Of a stretch of DNA of 55,090 bases, positions 40,018 through 49,738 are shown one piece after another. Numbering within the stretch: position 1 is the stretch's first letter; every line of letters starts with the position of its first letter. The DNA lies in contig PATE01000102.1 in the NCBI GenBank assembly GCA_002712305.1, positions 1-55,090 of the forward strand, in the 5' to 3' direction. Below the pieces are notes generated by a model. That model saw only the letters and a list, made by a program, of their open reading frames with translations. It was not told the origin of the DNA and did no database searches. The DNA comes from Gemmatimonadota bacterium (GTDB lineage Bacteria; Latescibacterota; UBA2968; UBA8231). Both the position numbers and the translations under genes were made by a program.

Positions 40018-41958
40018 ATGTTGCGCAAGCTAACGATCGCAGCTGCCGCCATCGCTCTGATGGCCGGTACCGCGAGCGCGCAGTTCCTCCACATCGGAGA
40101 TCCGGATGTGCAGTTGGCGGATCTCACCAGTGGCGGTAAGCCTAACACACTTACCATTTCAGGCATTTCGGGAACCGCCGACTATGCCTTTGGTGGCGCA
40201 CCTCTCGATGTTTCGTTCAATCTGGACGGCTCGGGTGCGACAGTGTGGTTGATTGTCTACACAGCTGGAAAGTCTGCTCCTTACACCATCGAAGGTGCAG
40301 GCCCTGGCCCGTATGCCGACCCAGAGAATGCTGCTCCCGGTTGGCACGTGTACAGCGGCGTGAACACGCTGGTCGCCAAGACTTCGGGTGAGCGCCTCGG
40401 CGAGGGTGCCAACACGATCCAGTGGAATGGCCTTGATAAGGACGGCAATCCGGTGCCGCCTGGTTCCTACAATCTCTTTATCGCTGCCTTCGATGACGAA
40501 GCCACACCCCACGTCGTCGGTGTCGGTACCCGCCAGTTTGGATCGGGTGCGACGGTCTACTTCAACACCCAGCGTGGTGAGATCGTCAACTTCAATGGCG
40601 GTGAAGTCTCCAACATGGAAAACGACTGGATCAGCAACCTCGAGGGTTTCGATCTGATCGACAACCAGGCTGTTACTGATGCATGCGCCGGGCGTGAAGG
40701 CTGTGGGGCGGGTATCCACAGTGCGACGCCGCTGAACGGGGGACTCACCGACTGGATCGGCAACAATCGTGGTGGTGGCGTGGGCTGGCTCTATCGTTTC
40801 CAATACGACTGGGACACGCGTCAGGTCACGACGGTCGAGGACTGGGGCGTCGACAACGGAGCCGAGAATGGCATTCTGAGCCTGGGCGAGATCCTACCTG
40901 GTCGTCAGTATCACTCGACGACCGACGCTGCCAAGGGTGAGGTCTACGCGACGGCCGGCGTGTCCGGTACCGTTTCTAAGGTCTCCACCTGGAGCGTGGG
41001 CGACGCTTCATTCATTCCGGCCAAGGACTGGGATCTCTCTGACCTGTTCCTCTACGACAACAATGGTTCCGATCGCTCCGGCGGTCCGGGAACGCTCGCT
41101 CGTTTCTTCAATGGTGCGCCCGATCCTGCAGGAATCACGATGTCCGGTCACCATACGTCCCTCACAGCTCGTATGGACTATAACGGTAACATCAAGTATC
41201 TGAACCGCAACGGTGACGGATTTGGTGACTCGCGCACCTTCGCCGACGGTACGTTCGGTGAGTTCGAGTATGGTCACACGGAGGCGCCTGCCTTCAAGTA
41301 CAGCCTGTACTCCACGAAGTACGGTTGGGTGACCAACATCGAAGCTGGTACCGACAACTCCAAGAATGGCTTCATGCTGGGTGAAGATGGTTCGGGCCTC
41401 TTCCACTTCGAGCCGAAGCGGATTCCCATCACCTGGCCGCAGCTCAACGTCATCATCGACGAAGACGGCGATTGGGACGGCATGTACATGCAGGTCGGTG
41501 GATTTGGCGATGCAGCTCTCGCCAACGACTTCATCCCCGAGCCGGTGCCGAGAGATGATGGTTCGATTCCTCTGGCCATCCTCTCGCGTTATCCGATCGT
41601 GCAGCTGCCGTACGACCAGAAGCGCGTTCCTCTCGGCAACCCTCCGACCGCGATTCTCGAGCAGTCGGCTGAGGTTCCTGACGGTTTCGAGCTGAGCGAG
41701 GCGTATCCCAACCCGTTCAACCCCGAGACCACAATCCGCTTCCAGTTGCCGACGGCTGAGCACTTCACCATCACCGTCTACAACGAGCATGGTCAGGCTG
41801 TTCGCACCCTCGCCGACCAGCAGTTGGGTCCGGGTACGTTCGACATTACCTGGGACGGCCAGGACGACAACGGCCGTTCGGTGGCGTCTGGTGTCTATAT
41901 GTATCTGATCGAGGGGCCGAACCTTCGTACGCACAAGAAGGTTACGCTCCTGAAGTAG
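40018..41958 (+). CDS. Secreted surface protein with FlgD/type-IX-like C-terminal sorting domain
   Basis: 646 residues with signal peptide (LTIAAAAIALMAGTASA-QF). Residues ~80-170 hold a FlgD-like Ig segment (ANTIQWNGLDKDGNPVPPGS). The middle resembles beta-rich secreted repeats without known family. The C-terminal ~85 residues form a FlgD/type-A-like sorting domain: LSEAYPNPFNPETTIRFQLP, FTITVYNEHGQAVRTL, FDITWDGQDDNGRSVASGVY, ending with HKKVTLLK. This resembles CTDs of type-IX-secreted cargo in Bacteroidota. The gene has its own promoter, good Shine-Dalgarno and a terminator, all signs of high expression. It is probably an abundant surface or S-layer-like protein. Confidence 0.82.
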   Translation: MLRKLTIAAAAIALMAGTASAQFLHIGDPDVQLADLTSGGKPNTLTISGISGTADYAFGGAPLDVSFNLDGSGATVWLIVYTAGKSAPYTIEGAGPGPYADPENAAPGWHVYSGVNTLVAKTSGERLGEGANTIQWNGLDKDGNPVPPGSYNLFIAAFDDEATPHVVGVGTRQFGSGATVYFNTQRGEIVNFNGGEVSNMENDWISNLEGFDLIDNQAVTDACAGREGCGAGIHSATPLNGGLTDWIGNNRGGGVGWLYRFQYDWDTRQVTTVEDWGVDNGAENGILSLGEILPGRQYHSTTDAAKGEVYATAGVSGTVSKVSTWSVGDASFIPAKDWDLSDLFLYDNNGSDRSGGPGTLARFFNGAPDPAGITMSGHHTSLTARMDYNGNIKYLNRNGDGFGDSRTFADGTFGEFEYGHTEAPAFKYSLYSTKYGWVTNIEAGTDNSKNGFMLGEDGSGLFHFEPKRIPITWPQLNVIIDEDGDWDGMYMQVGGFGDAALANDFIPEPVPRDDGSIPLAILSRYPIVQLPYDQKRVPLGNPPTAILEQSAEVPDGFELSEAYPNPFNPETTIRFQLPTAEHFTITVYNEHGQAVRTLADQQLGPGTFDITWDGQDDNGRSVASGVYMYLIEGPNLRTHKKVTLLK

Positions 41959-41980
41959 TTCGTTTTTTGTGAATAGGGAG

Positions 41981-42010
41981 GGGGGCTCCCGGCGACGGGG
42001 GCCCCCTTTC
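41981..42010 (+). terminator. Intrinsic terminator after surface protein
   Basis: Stem 41981-41991 with 41996-42006 (11 positions, one G-U), loop GCGA, followed by TTTC. It separates the surface-protein gene from the large downstream operon. Partial read-through is possible because no clear promoter precedes ATG 42065. Confidence 0.75.
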
Positions 42011-42064
42011 TGCACGTTTCTGTCCGTCTTCCGTAAAACTCGATCCCCCGATTGAGGTCACCCC

Positions 42065-44176
42065 ATGGCCCGGTTTCGTCTCAGCGGCTTCTGGCTTGCG
42101 CTGATTGCCGTTTTCCTCGCGGCGAGTGTCCATGCACAGCCCTCTCGCACCGTCATCAACACCTGGCCATCGACGACACACTATCTGGGTTTTGCACAGT
42201 TTTCCGGGAAAGATGACGGTCAGATTCGCATCTCAGCGGCTGGTGCATATACGCTGTATCTCAATGGTGACCTTGTCGGGGCAGATGACGATCCGACCAC
42301 GGTCGAGACCTACCAGGTATCGTTCAGAAATCGCGAAAATGTGATCGCCGTCGTTTCCGAACACGACGGCAGCAATTCCCCCTACGGGTTGTTCGTCGTC
42401 ATCGAGAGTCCGCAGGGAACGATTGCCAGTTCCGCCGAAGACCGCCTGGCCCCATGGTTCTGGAGCGATGCGGCACTACCGAACGAAGCCGGGGCGGACT
42501 GGACCGAACCACGGTTGAGTCGTCTCGACGATCTCGAGTTGGATGATGTTCCCGTCGTCTTCACACCCGTCCAGACGGGCACCTTCGATCCAACGGGATT
42601 TGCCGATTTTGCCGATATAGATATGACCCGTGCCAAGAGCATCGCCGGGTACGGTGGCGGAATCGATGGAAGTCTCGACGGACTGCAGTTGCGTTCACTG
42701 GTGGGCACCAATATTGCCTTCAGCTCGCTGTCTGATCAGCCACGCCTCGTCGATGGCGACGTGTCCAGTGCGGTGTCTTTCCGGAGAGGGGCGACATCGC
42801 TGCTGCAGCGGGTGCAGACAGATCTCGGTAGATTAATCACCATCGACCGTGTGCGCGTGGTGACTCAACCCCCGAGCAAGTCGAGTTCCTACGAAAACAA
42901 CTCGCTGCGTGGCTACAGCATTCTCGTCAGCAAAGATGGTGTCGGTTTTACTGAGGTAGCGGCACGCAATCAGATTGAGACCTTCCGCGAGACGGAGGTC
43001 ACCTTCGCGCCGATCGCGGCTCGACACGTTCGCCTGGTGGTGACCGAGTTCTCCGCCCGCGACGCTTCGCCGCAAGTGGCTGAGTTAGAGGTGTTCGGTG
43101 TCGGTCTCGACCAGCAGGGAACGTTCCGGTCTCTGGCCCTCGACCTGGGAACGAGTCAACCGAAGAATTTCGACAGTGCCCAATGGTTTGGTGAACTGGG
43201 CAAGGCGAGTGAACTGGAACTGCGCTTTCGATCGGGCAATGATGGGGTGAGTTGGAGCACCTGGTCACCGTGGGCCGCAGACAGTGTCATCGCCCTGCAA
43301 GTCCCAGAGCCGGCCCAGTGGCTTCAGTTCGAAGCACGAATGGAGACGCGAGACCTTTTCGCAGGCCCGCGACTCGACAGCATCGTCGTCAACTTCAATA
43401 CAGATGACCTCCCTGTGGCTAGTGCGGCCAGTTCCATCACGCCGTTGCAGGTGAATATCGGCGTCGATACGGATTTCACCTACACGCTCGATGTTGAAGT
43501 GGATGGCTCAAGCGCCGGTGTCGAGAGGATCGTCGTCTTGACTCCGTATCCGGCCGCGTTGAATACATCTTCCGTCACCGGCCTGGGCGCCTCGGCGATT
43601 GATCTGGCCAACACATACAGCACGAATGACTCCCTCGTCATTAGTTTGACGCCCCCCTTGGCGGCCTCGACGCAGGTCACCTTCGATTTCAGCTCTCGAC
43701 TGCTTTCTGGCAGTCACGCATTTACGGCGTTGGTCGCCTCGCCAGGTTCCACCAATCCGTTGCTTGCCGTGACCCGTGAAGATGCCATCGATACGCTGTC
43801 GACGATCGTCGAGGCGCTCCAACTGTCCTTCCCGGTTCTGTCTGAGGTCGCTCCGAATCCACGGGTGGTAACGCCCAACGATGATGGTGCCAACGAATGG
43901 GCCACTATCGGTTTCGTCCTCGGTCGTGTCACGCAAGTACCCGTACATGTTGAGATCTACGATCTGGCGGGTCGCCTCGTACGCCGCCTGCCAGAGCGGA
44001 TGCTGCGAGCCGGGAGTTACCTCGGCGGCCAAGACGATCCAACGCATCCCGGTGCCTGGAATGGTCGCAACGACGCGGGGGACCTCGTTCCCCCCGGCAC
44101 GTATGTCTTTCGTCTGGTGGTCGACATAGACCCCGATGCCGAGACGTCCGTCGGCCTCGTCGGCGTCGCCTACTGA
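42065..44176 (+). CDS. Secreted discoidin-like protein with C-terminal FlgD-type domain
   Basis: 703 residues with signal peptide (ALIAVFLAASVHA-QP). Residues ~210-350 resemble an F5/8-type (discoidin) galactose-binding fold (LGRLITIDRVRVVTQ, TEVTFAPIAARHVRLVV, VAELEVFG). The C-terminal ~110 residues form a FlgD-like domain with VTPNDDGANEWATIGF, which resembles the T-P-N-x-D-G motif of gliding-associated type-B sorting domains. VHVEIYDLAGRLVRRL and GAWNGRNDAGDLVPPGTY follow. It thus combines a binding fold and a sorting-like end. Shine-Dalgarno GAGGT precedes the ATG. It is the first gene of the barrel-protein operon. Confidence 0.78.
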   Translation: MARFRLSGFWLALIAVFLAASVHAQPSRTVINTWPSTTHYLGFAQFSGKDDGQIRISAAGAYTLYLNGDLVGADDDPTTVETYQVSFRNRENVIAVVSEHDGSNSPYGLFVVIESPQGTIASSAEDRLAPWFWSDAALPNEAGADWTEPRLSRLDDLELDDVPVVFTPVQTGTFDPTGFADFADIDMTRAKSIAGYGGGIDGSLDGLQLRSLVGTNIAFSSLSDQPRLVDGDVSSAVSFRRGATSLLQRVQTDLGRLITIDRVRVVTQPPSKSSSYENNSLRGYSILVSKDGVGFTEVAARNQIETFRETEVTFAPIAARHVRLVVTEFSARDASPQVAELEVFGVGLDQQGTFRSLALDLGTSQPKNFDSAQWFGELGKASELELRFRSGNDGVSWSTWSPWAADSVIALQVPEPAQWLQFEARMETRDLFAGPRLDSIVVNFNTDDLPVASAASSITPLQVNIGVDTDFTYTLDVEVDGSSAGVERIVVLTPYPAALNTSSVTGLGASAIDLANTYSTNDSLVISLTPPLAASTQVTFDFSSRLLSGSHAFTALVASPGSTNPLLAVTREDAIDTLSTIVEALQLSFPVLSEVAPNPRVVTPNDDGANEWATIGFVLGRVTQVPVHVEIYDLAGRLVRRLPERMLRAGSYLGGQDDPTHPGAWNGRNDAGDLVPPGTYVFRLVVDIDPDAETSVGLVGVAY

Positions 44177-44192
44177 GCGCCCAACGCACTCC

Positions 44193-46922
44193 ATGCATCG
44201 AAACGGTCTACACCGTCTGTCGTTCGCACGCGTCTTCATCGCGGGGATGGCTCTGTGTCTGACTGCCAGTGTGTGTGCTCCCGTTTCAGCCCAGTTTCTA
44301 TCGCGCGACTTTCGCGAACTGTGGGCCAACGAGGTCTTCGAGAACTACGGCCCGGGTGGCTATCGCGACTACGATTTCGGTGAAGAGAACCGTCGCTTCG
44401 ATCTATTCGGTGATCTCATCGTCGACGGTGTCGACATCGTGCACATGGAAGAGGTGCGGCGCGATCGTCCAGGACTCCGCGGCAGCTATGAACAGAGGAA
44501 TGGTCGCTACGATCGCTTCTTCGACAAACTGGTAATCGCCAATGAGGGGTTCGGTCCCTGGTCGACGAGGCTGATCATCGGCGATCACATCAGCACCCAT
44601 TTCACCCCCATGACGCTCAACATGCCGCGGTTCAATGGGATGCGCTGGGATGGTTCGTCGAGCAGTAACAGCTTCACCGTCATTGCAAGTCACTTCACCG
44701 ATCCTGTCATCGTTCCGAACAACGCTGACATCGAGACAGACTTCAATCGTCGACGGATCTTCGGGACATCAGCTCTGGCGGGTCACTGGGAGAGTCAGAT
44801 CGGTGGCGCCCTGCGCATCGGCACGACGTTCATCAATACCCACCGCTTCGATTCAGAAGCGGGAACCGACCTCAATGGCATGCGCGGTACGGTCCCGAGG
44901 GTCATGCACGGTGGGCTGCGCAAGCTCTTCGTCTTCGTCACCGATGACAACCCAGAGAATGACACGCCCGGGGCGACGGTCCACGAACTGAGCATGTTCA
45001 TCGACGGCAACGAAGTATTGCCACTTCGTGTCGCCCAGATCGATCACCTGCTGCAGCAACTGCCTGTCACGCCTGATCTGACCAGTACGATCCTGCTGAA
45101 ATCCAATGAAGTCAGTTTCCTGCGCAAGAACGGTCCTTGGCTCCAACCGGTTATCGATGCGAGCAACACGCCCTTCTTCACAGCAGTCCTTGGCGATATC
45201 TCTCACACCGTAGCCCCCGCCTCCTTGGGAAGCCCGTTGTCGGCCGCCGGTGACAACGTGGTGTTTTACGAGTTCGAAGTGCCCGACACGACGCGCAACA
45301 TTGAGTTTGAGGCGGTCGTCAGCGACGACTATAGCATCGACATCGCTGGGGCGATGAACGTACCTGTCTTCGCGTCTCGCGCGACCGACTTCTACTACGA
45401 CTGGCAGAATACGGCGCGTGCCGAAGGTGCCCCCGGAGGTGGAGCGAATCTCAAGCGAATCCGCTTCGATTACGGATTCCCAACGGGGCTTAATATCCTG
45501 GGCGCAAACTTCGAAGCTCATTTTCTTGGCTTTGACGCCCGGGGCGAGTTCGCGCGTAGCACCCGATTCTACAAGGTGCCAGCCGCAGGGGGAGAACGAT
45601 CGAAGGAAGAGGCGGATACCTACTACCTCCAGATTGCCCGTGAACTTCGGGAAGGGTTGAACGTTGGCTTCGAAGTCTTCGACGTGCCTGGAGACTACAC
45701 CACAAGCTTCTCGCGTTTCAGATTGTCCAACTCGAGCACCAGTATCGGCGGACGGTTGTATCAGCCGGTGCAGTTGGTGGCTGACAACGACGATCTCGAC
45801 CAGTGGGAGGATCGAATAGAGCACAATGATCCCCTCGCACCGGAGGCCACCTCAACCTCGGCGCCAGGTCATGGTGTATTCCCGGGTCTCGATCCTGACA
45901 ATGACGGTGTCCTCGACTTCAATATTGACAATGGCCGAGGCACCGACGCCTTCCAGCCCTTCCTCGGCTATGTCGCCGAGCCGCCAGAGTTGGTTTACGG
46001 AGATGATTTCAACAACAACGGCGTCGCGGACTTCCGCGAGAATGACAACCTGCCAGACTATCTGTATCCCCTCGATCACAAGGGATACCACACGCGCCTC
46101 GACTATCAACTCACGTCGAATACGCAGTTGCGCGCCGGTTTATACGCCATCGATCAGCCAGAGCTGGGTCGACGCAATGACACTCGATACATCGAGGGGC
46201 GTTACCTGCGTCAGTGGGACCAAAGCGGATATCTGCGGATCAATCAACGTTTCAAGTGGCTGAAGGACGATACGCCGAACACGATCTATTCATCGGCCGT
46301 GATCAATGACCCCTTTTCCCGGACATACGTCCTCGACAACGACCTGCTGCAGGGTCGCAACAGTCGAAACAGCCTGACATATGTTGAGTGGGGTCTGACG
46401 ACGATTCCGAAGGTCAATATCCGGAACATCGTCTCGGTGGGCCTGACCGACATCAACGGTGAAGCGCCAGAAGACCCGCTGTTCACGCGACCGGGTTCGG
46501 TGACCGAGTTGTCTGCCGTCAGCAAGGCTGACTACACATGGCGTCGCGGCCGTTTCACGCTGACGCCGCAGATCAAGCACATCTACCAGTACACGAAGGT
46601 GCCAGAGCGCGACATTCCCGAGCGCCAGCGACGCTGGATCATGCCGATCCTTCGCGCCGACATGCAGGTGGGCCCCCGAACGGTCTTGAAGACGGGTATT
46701 CAGGGGCTTCCTCTGCTCAACGAACGCACGTCGGATCCGGCAAATCCCGAACAGAACTTCCGACGGCGTACGTACACGGCCTTCCTGCAGAATCGCAGCA
46801 ACTATCAGGGGTATGACCTCACCGTCCTGATGGGCATCTATCGCACGAAGGTGAACTACACGGGCTCAACGCGGCCTTCGTCCGGGTCCCTTGAGTACTT
46901 CTTCCGGGTGTATATCGGCTAA
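44193..46922 (+). CDS. Barrel-like envelope protein, tandem paralogue A
   Basis: 909 residues. The signal peptide ends near VCAPVSA-QF; the start ATG 44193 excludes an upstream in-frame ATG that overlaps the previous gene. Segments shared with paralogues B and C, in order: an N-terminal FGDLIVDGVDI-like block, TRLIIGDHI..HFTPMTLNM..FNGMRWD (blocks separated), IGTTFINTHRF, VVFYEFEVPD, ARAEGAPGGG, a segment with FPTGLNILGANF, then VFPGLDPDNDGVLDF and DDFNNNGVADFRENDNLPDY. The last two are Ca-binding-like loops (D-x-D-x-D-G). The C-terminal ~200 residues show alternating strands with aromatic ends (RTVLKTGIQGL, SLEYFFRVYIG), typical of outer-membrane barrels. Function unknown. Confidence 0.72.
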   Translation: MHRNGLHRLSFARVFIAGMALCLTASVCAPVSAQFLSRDFRELWANEVFENYGPGGYRDYDFGEENRRFDLFGDLIVDGVDIVHMEEVRRDRPGLRGSYEQRNGRYDRFFDKLVIANEGFGPWSTRLIIGDHISTHFTPMTLNMPRFNGMRWDGSSSSNSFTVIASHFTDPVIVPNNADIETDFNRRRIFGTSALAGHWESQIGGALRIGTTFINTHRFDSEAGTDLNGMRGTVPRVMHGGLRKLFVFVTDDNPENDTPGATVHELSMFIDGNEVLPLRVAQIDHLLQQLPVTPDLTSTILLKSNEVSFLRKNGPWLQPVIDASNTPFFTAVLGDISHTVAPASLGSPLSAAGDNVVFYEFEVPDTTRNIEFEAVVSDDYSIDIAGAMNVPVFASRATDFYYDWQNTARAEGAPGGGANLKRIRFDYGFPTGLNILGANFEAHFLGFDARGEFARSTRFYKVPAAGGERSKEEADTYYLQIARELREGLNVGFEVFDVPGDYTTSFSRFRLSNSSTSIGGRLYQPVQLVADNDDLDQWEDRIEHNDPLAPEATSTSAPGHGVFPGLDPDNDGVLDFNIDNGRGTDAFQPFLGYVAEPPELVYGDDFNNNGVADFRENDNLPDYLYPLDHKGYHTRLDYQLTSNTQLRAGLYAIDQPELGRRNDTRYIEGRYLRQWDQSGYLRINQRFKWLKDDTPNTIYSSAVINDPFSRTYVLDNDLLQGRNSRNSLTYVEWGLTTIPKVNIRNIVSVGLTDINGEAPEDPLFTRPGSVTELSAVSKADYTWRRGRFTLTPQIKHIYQYTKVPERDIPERQRRWIMPILRADMQVGPRTVLKTGIQGLPLLNERTSDPANPEQNFRRRTYTAFLQNRSNYQGYDLTVLMGIYRTKVNYTGSTRPSSGSLEYFFRVYIG

Positions 46923-49738
46923 TGCGTACCCTGGTGAAGTTCCTGCGCGCTTTCGCGCCATTGGCGGCCCTCACGCTGGCCATTCCGGCACAAGCCCCGG
47001 CGGAGTTGTTGTTCCGTCCGGGTCAGCCTTACGTGAACTACGCCTACGAGAGTTATCGGGCTTACGACTCTATTCTCTTCGGTCGTGACCGGACGCCACA
47101 GTTTGATGCGTTGGGTCAGTTCGTGATGAATGGAATCAACGTCTTTGAGATGCAGGAGTTCCGTTCGATCAGCCCCTCACCGGGTAGCATCGTACGCAAA
47201 CCCCAGCTCTACGGGACCTACCTGAATCGACTCGTCGTCGCCGACGACAGTTACAAGGGCGTCACAACACGCTTCATCATCGGCGACCGGATCCGCGCCA
47301 AGTTCACGCCGCTGACCCTCGACCTGGCAGCCATGAACGGGATGCGACTCGATTCGCACTTCCGCGGCGGATCTCTCGTGCTGGTGACCTCGCGTGTGGA
47401 CAAGCCGATCTTCGAGGCCCTGCAGAACAATGACCACCGGATTCACGGCTCTGAATCGTCTGAATTCATCCCTCGATGGGCGACCTATCTCATGGGAGCC
47501 GATCTGCGCACGCAGCTGCAGGGGCTCGATGCGGGTTTCTCGTGGGTCAACCAGTTCCGTACAGACAGTCTTCGCGATCTGGGTGAGAACAGTTTCAAGG
47601 GCACCCTGCCGAGCATCGGTGTCGCACCACAGTGGGTGGTCGTTCGCGTGGCTGACCAGTACGTGGACGACGCCGTTGGTGCTCGGGTACGTGGTGCCAC
47701 CCTCTATCTGAATGGTCAGCCCTTTCGGCCCGAGGTCGCTGCCTACGACAAGACCACGCCTGATCGTCTGACCATGACTGTTACTCTCGATCCTGACAGA
47801 GCGGTCATCCCACCGGCGGGACGGGACAACTCGAATACTCTGGTCATCGAACAACCACATCAGCTGCCCTCACCTGAGGGCTTTTACGAGACCGAAGGGG
47901 AAGAGGCGCTGTTGTTATGGTTCAAGGTCCCCTCGACCCTTCCCGGAGACGGGGCCTTCGGTGATCCAGTGGAAGAGGTTGAGGTCGAGTTAGAGGTGGC
48001 CGGCGACTATCAGATCGAGTTGTCGGAAGTCTTCGAGGGAGCTTCGTCGAATCCGGTGACGTACTTCTACACGGCGGCCCAGTCCGAAGGTCGGCCGGAG
48101 ATCGGCAATTTCCGCCGAGTACGGGTGCGTTATGGCCGCCAGACAGGTCGCACCTTGCTGAGTGCGCATGTGAATCTGGATATCAAGGGGTGGCTGCTGC
48201 ACAGCGAGATCGTGCGCAACTACAGCTACCGGGCCTACCCGGGGCTGAATCGTCGCAAGCTCGACATCTTCGACGACCAGACCCATGCGTGGTTCTTTAA
48301 TTTCCGGCGCGATTTCGGCCATTTCAGCCTCGGTGGTGAGGCTTACAATGTGGATGGCCGGTATTCCACGGTGCTGAATGTGCAGGACGACGATCTGCGG
48401 AGTTACTTCCAGTTCCTGTCCAGCCCGTTCAGTTATCCGACCAACTTCAACGAGCCTCGTCTGGCGAATTTTGTCGCCGGCAATCGGGCGGCGCCCACGA
48501 ATACGATCGAGTTCAATACGGTCGACGACAATGATGACAAGGATCAGTATCCCGACAGTTACTTCCTTCGTCGCACGACCGATCTGTCGACGGGCGGTCG
48601 ATTCATCGAAGATCCGGACGGCGTGTTTCCCGGGCTCGACGCAGATCTGAACGGTCGTCCCGATATCAACGAGAACAACAATCTCATCCCGGATTACTAC
48701 GAGCCATTCCTTCTCTTCGACGTGAATCCCGATGCCTATGAATTCGGCGAAGATCTGAATGGGAATGGTGTGATCGACGATCGGGAAAATGACGAGTTGC
48801 CCGACTATCCATATGACGCGGATCGTCGAGGTTATCATCTGTTCGGCGAGATGCCCATCCCGGGATTGCCAGCGGCCAAGGCGACACTCAGCCACTACCA
48901 GACTTCGGCGCCCTTCCAGGGTGGAGAGGCCCAGGTCTCGTATCTGCGGGCTGAAATGAGCCGACGATTCCCGTTCATCGGCAATCTGCTCGGCATCTAC
49001 AAGCTCAAGCGCATCGAGGACGACATTCCCGATCCGGTGTTTGGTCTGGGTCGAAGTCCCATTTATTTCGAGCCGGATGTCTTGCCGCCGGAAAGCCTGT
49101 CAGACGAGGAGCGCCTCAATCCGCTCGGGATTCCGGTGCTGCAGCCGGATCCACTGCTGTTCAGGGACAGTTGGGTGAACCGGTTCTACGTGAAGGGGCA
49201 GTTCACGCGCATCGAGAATCTGCTCGTCGAAGTCAGCAGTCGGTACGATCGCAACCGACAGCACTCGATCGGCGACCAGTCATCGAACACCATCTCAGAC
49301 TGGGCCTATGTAGCCCGGGTCGGCTACACGTGGAACCCTTGGCGGGCACTGCGAGTGATCCCACAGGTGAAATGGCTGAGCCAGGATCTCAGCGATGACG
49401 ACGGAACCGTCCTGGAGATCGACGAGCAATTCTTCTATCCGATCCTCCGGTTGGAATACCCCATCTCCAGTCGCACAACGATCAAAGCCGGTGCGCAGGG
49501 CTTTCCCATCCTCGAGAGCAGCTATCGAAATGAGTTCTCGCCTGACGTTGATTTCGATGAGAAAGTCTATCTCGTCCAGCTGAACAACACGTCGAATTAC
49601 GTGGGTTATGAGGTCAACGTGAACCTCGGATACGAACGGCGTCAGCGCCGATTCCTCGACAAATCACGACGAGATCAGGATCTCGATTTCCATCGCTTCT
49701 TCCTGCGTGTGATCGCAGGCCTACGGCCACTGTTCTGA
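46922..49738 (+). CDS. Barrel-like envelope protein, tandem paralogue B
   Basis: 938 residues with signal peptide near LAIPAQA-PAE. It has the same block order as A: TRFIIGDRI with AKFTPLTLDLAAMNGMRLD, YLMGADLRTQL..GFSWVNQF (blocks), LLLWFKVPST, AAQSEGRPEIGNFRRVRV, VFPGLDADLNGRPDINENNN, and EDLNGNGVIDDRENDELPDY. The end is RTTIKAGAQGFPILESS, YVGYEVNVNLGYERR and FLRVIAGLRPLF; the terminal Phe is a normal barrel C-terminus. It is joined to A by TAATG and to C by TGATG, one-base overlaps, so the three are translated together. It lacks the second half of the ARAEGAPGGG-type glycine tract seen in A and C. Function unknown. Confidence 0.72.
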   Translation: MRTLVKFLRAFAPLAALTLAIPAQAPAELLFRPGQPYVNYAYESYRAYDSILFGRDRTPQFDALGQFVMNGINVFEMQEFRSISPSPGSIVRKPQLYGTYLNRLVVADDSYKGVTTRFIIGDRIRAKFTPLTLDLAAMNGMRLDSHFRGGSLVLVTSRVDKPIFEALQNNDHRIHGSESSEFIPRWATYLMGADLRTQLQGLDAGFSWVNQFRTDSLRDLGENSFKGTLPSIGVAPQWVVVRVADQYVDDAVGARVRGATLYLNGQPFRPEVAAYDKTTPDRLTMTVTLDPDRAVIPPAGRDNSNTLVIEQPHQLPSPEGFYETEGEEALLLWFKVPSTLPGDGAFGDPVEEVEVELEVAGDYQIELSEVFEGASSNPVTYFYTAAQSEGRPEIGNFRRVRVRYGRQTGRTLLSAHVNLDIKGWLLHSEIVRNYSYRAYPGLNRRKLDIFDDQTHAWFFNFRRDFGHFSLGGEAYNVDGRYSTVLNVQDDDLRSYFQFLSSPFSYPTNFNEPRLANFVAGNRAAPTNTIEFNTVDDNDDKDQYPDSYFLRRTTDLSTGGRFIEDPDGVFPGLDADLNGRPDINENNNLIPDYYEPFLLFDVNPDAYEFGEDLNGNGVIDDRENDELPDYPYDADRRGYHLFGEMPIPGLPAAKATLSHYQTSAPFQGGEAQVSYLRAEMSRRFPFIGNLLGIYKLKRIEDDIPDPVFGLGRSPIYFEPDVLPPESLSDEERLNPLGIPVLQPDPLLFRDSWVNRFYVKGQFTRIENLLVEVSSRYDRNRQHSIGDQSSNTISDWAYVARVGYTWNPWRALRVIPQVKWLSQDLSDDDGTVLEIDEQFFYPILRLEYPISSRTTIKAGAQGFPILESSYRNEFSPDVDFDEKVYLVQLNNTSNYVGYEVNVNLGYERRQRRFLDKSRRDQDLDFHRFFLRVIAGLRPLF

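Noticed and set aside
44136-44192. Earlier in-frame ATG for barrel paralogue A
   Set aside because: It would overlap the preceding gene's FlgD end by 41 bases and put a non-signal stretch before the signal peptide.
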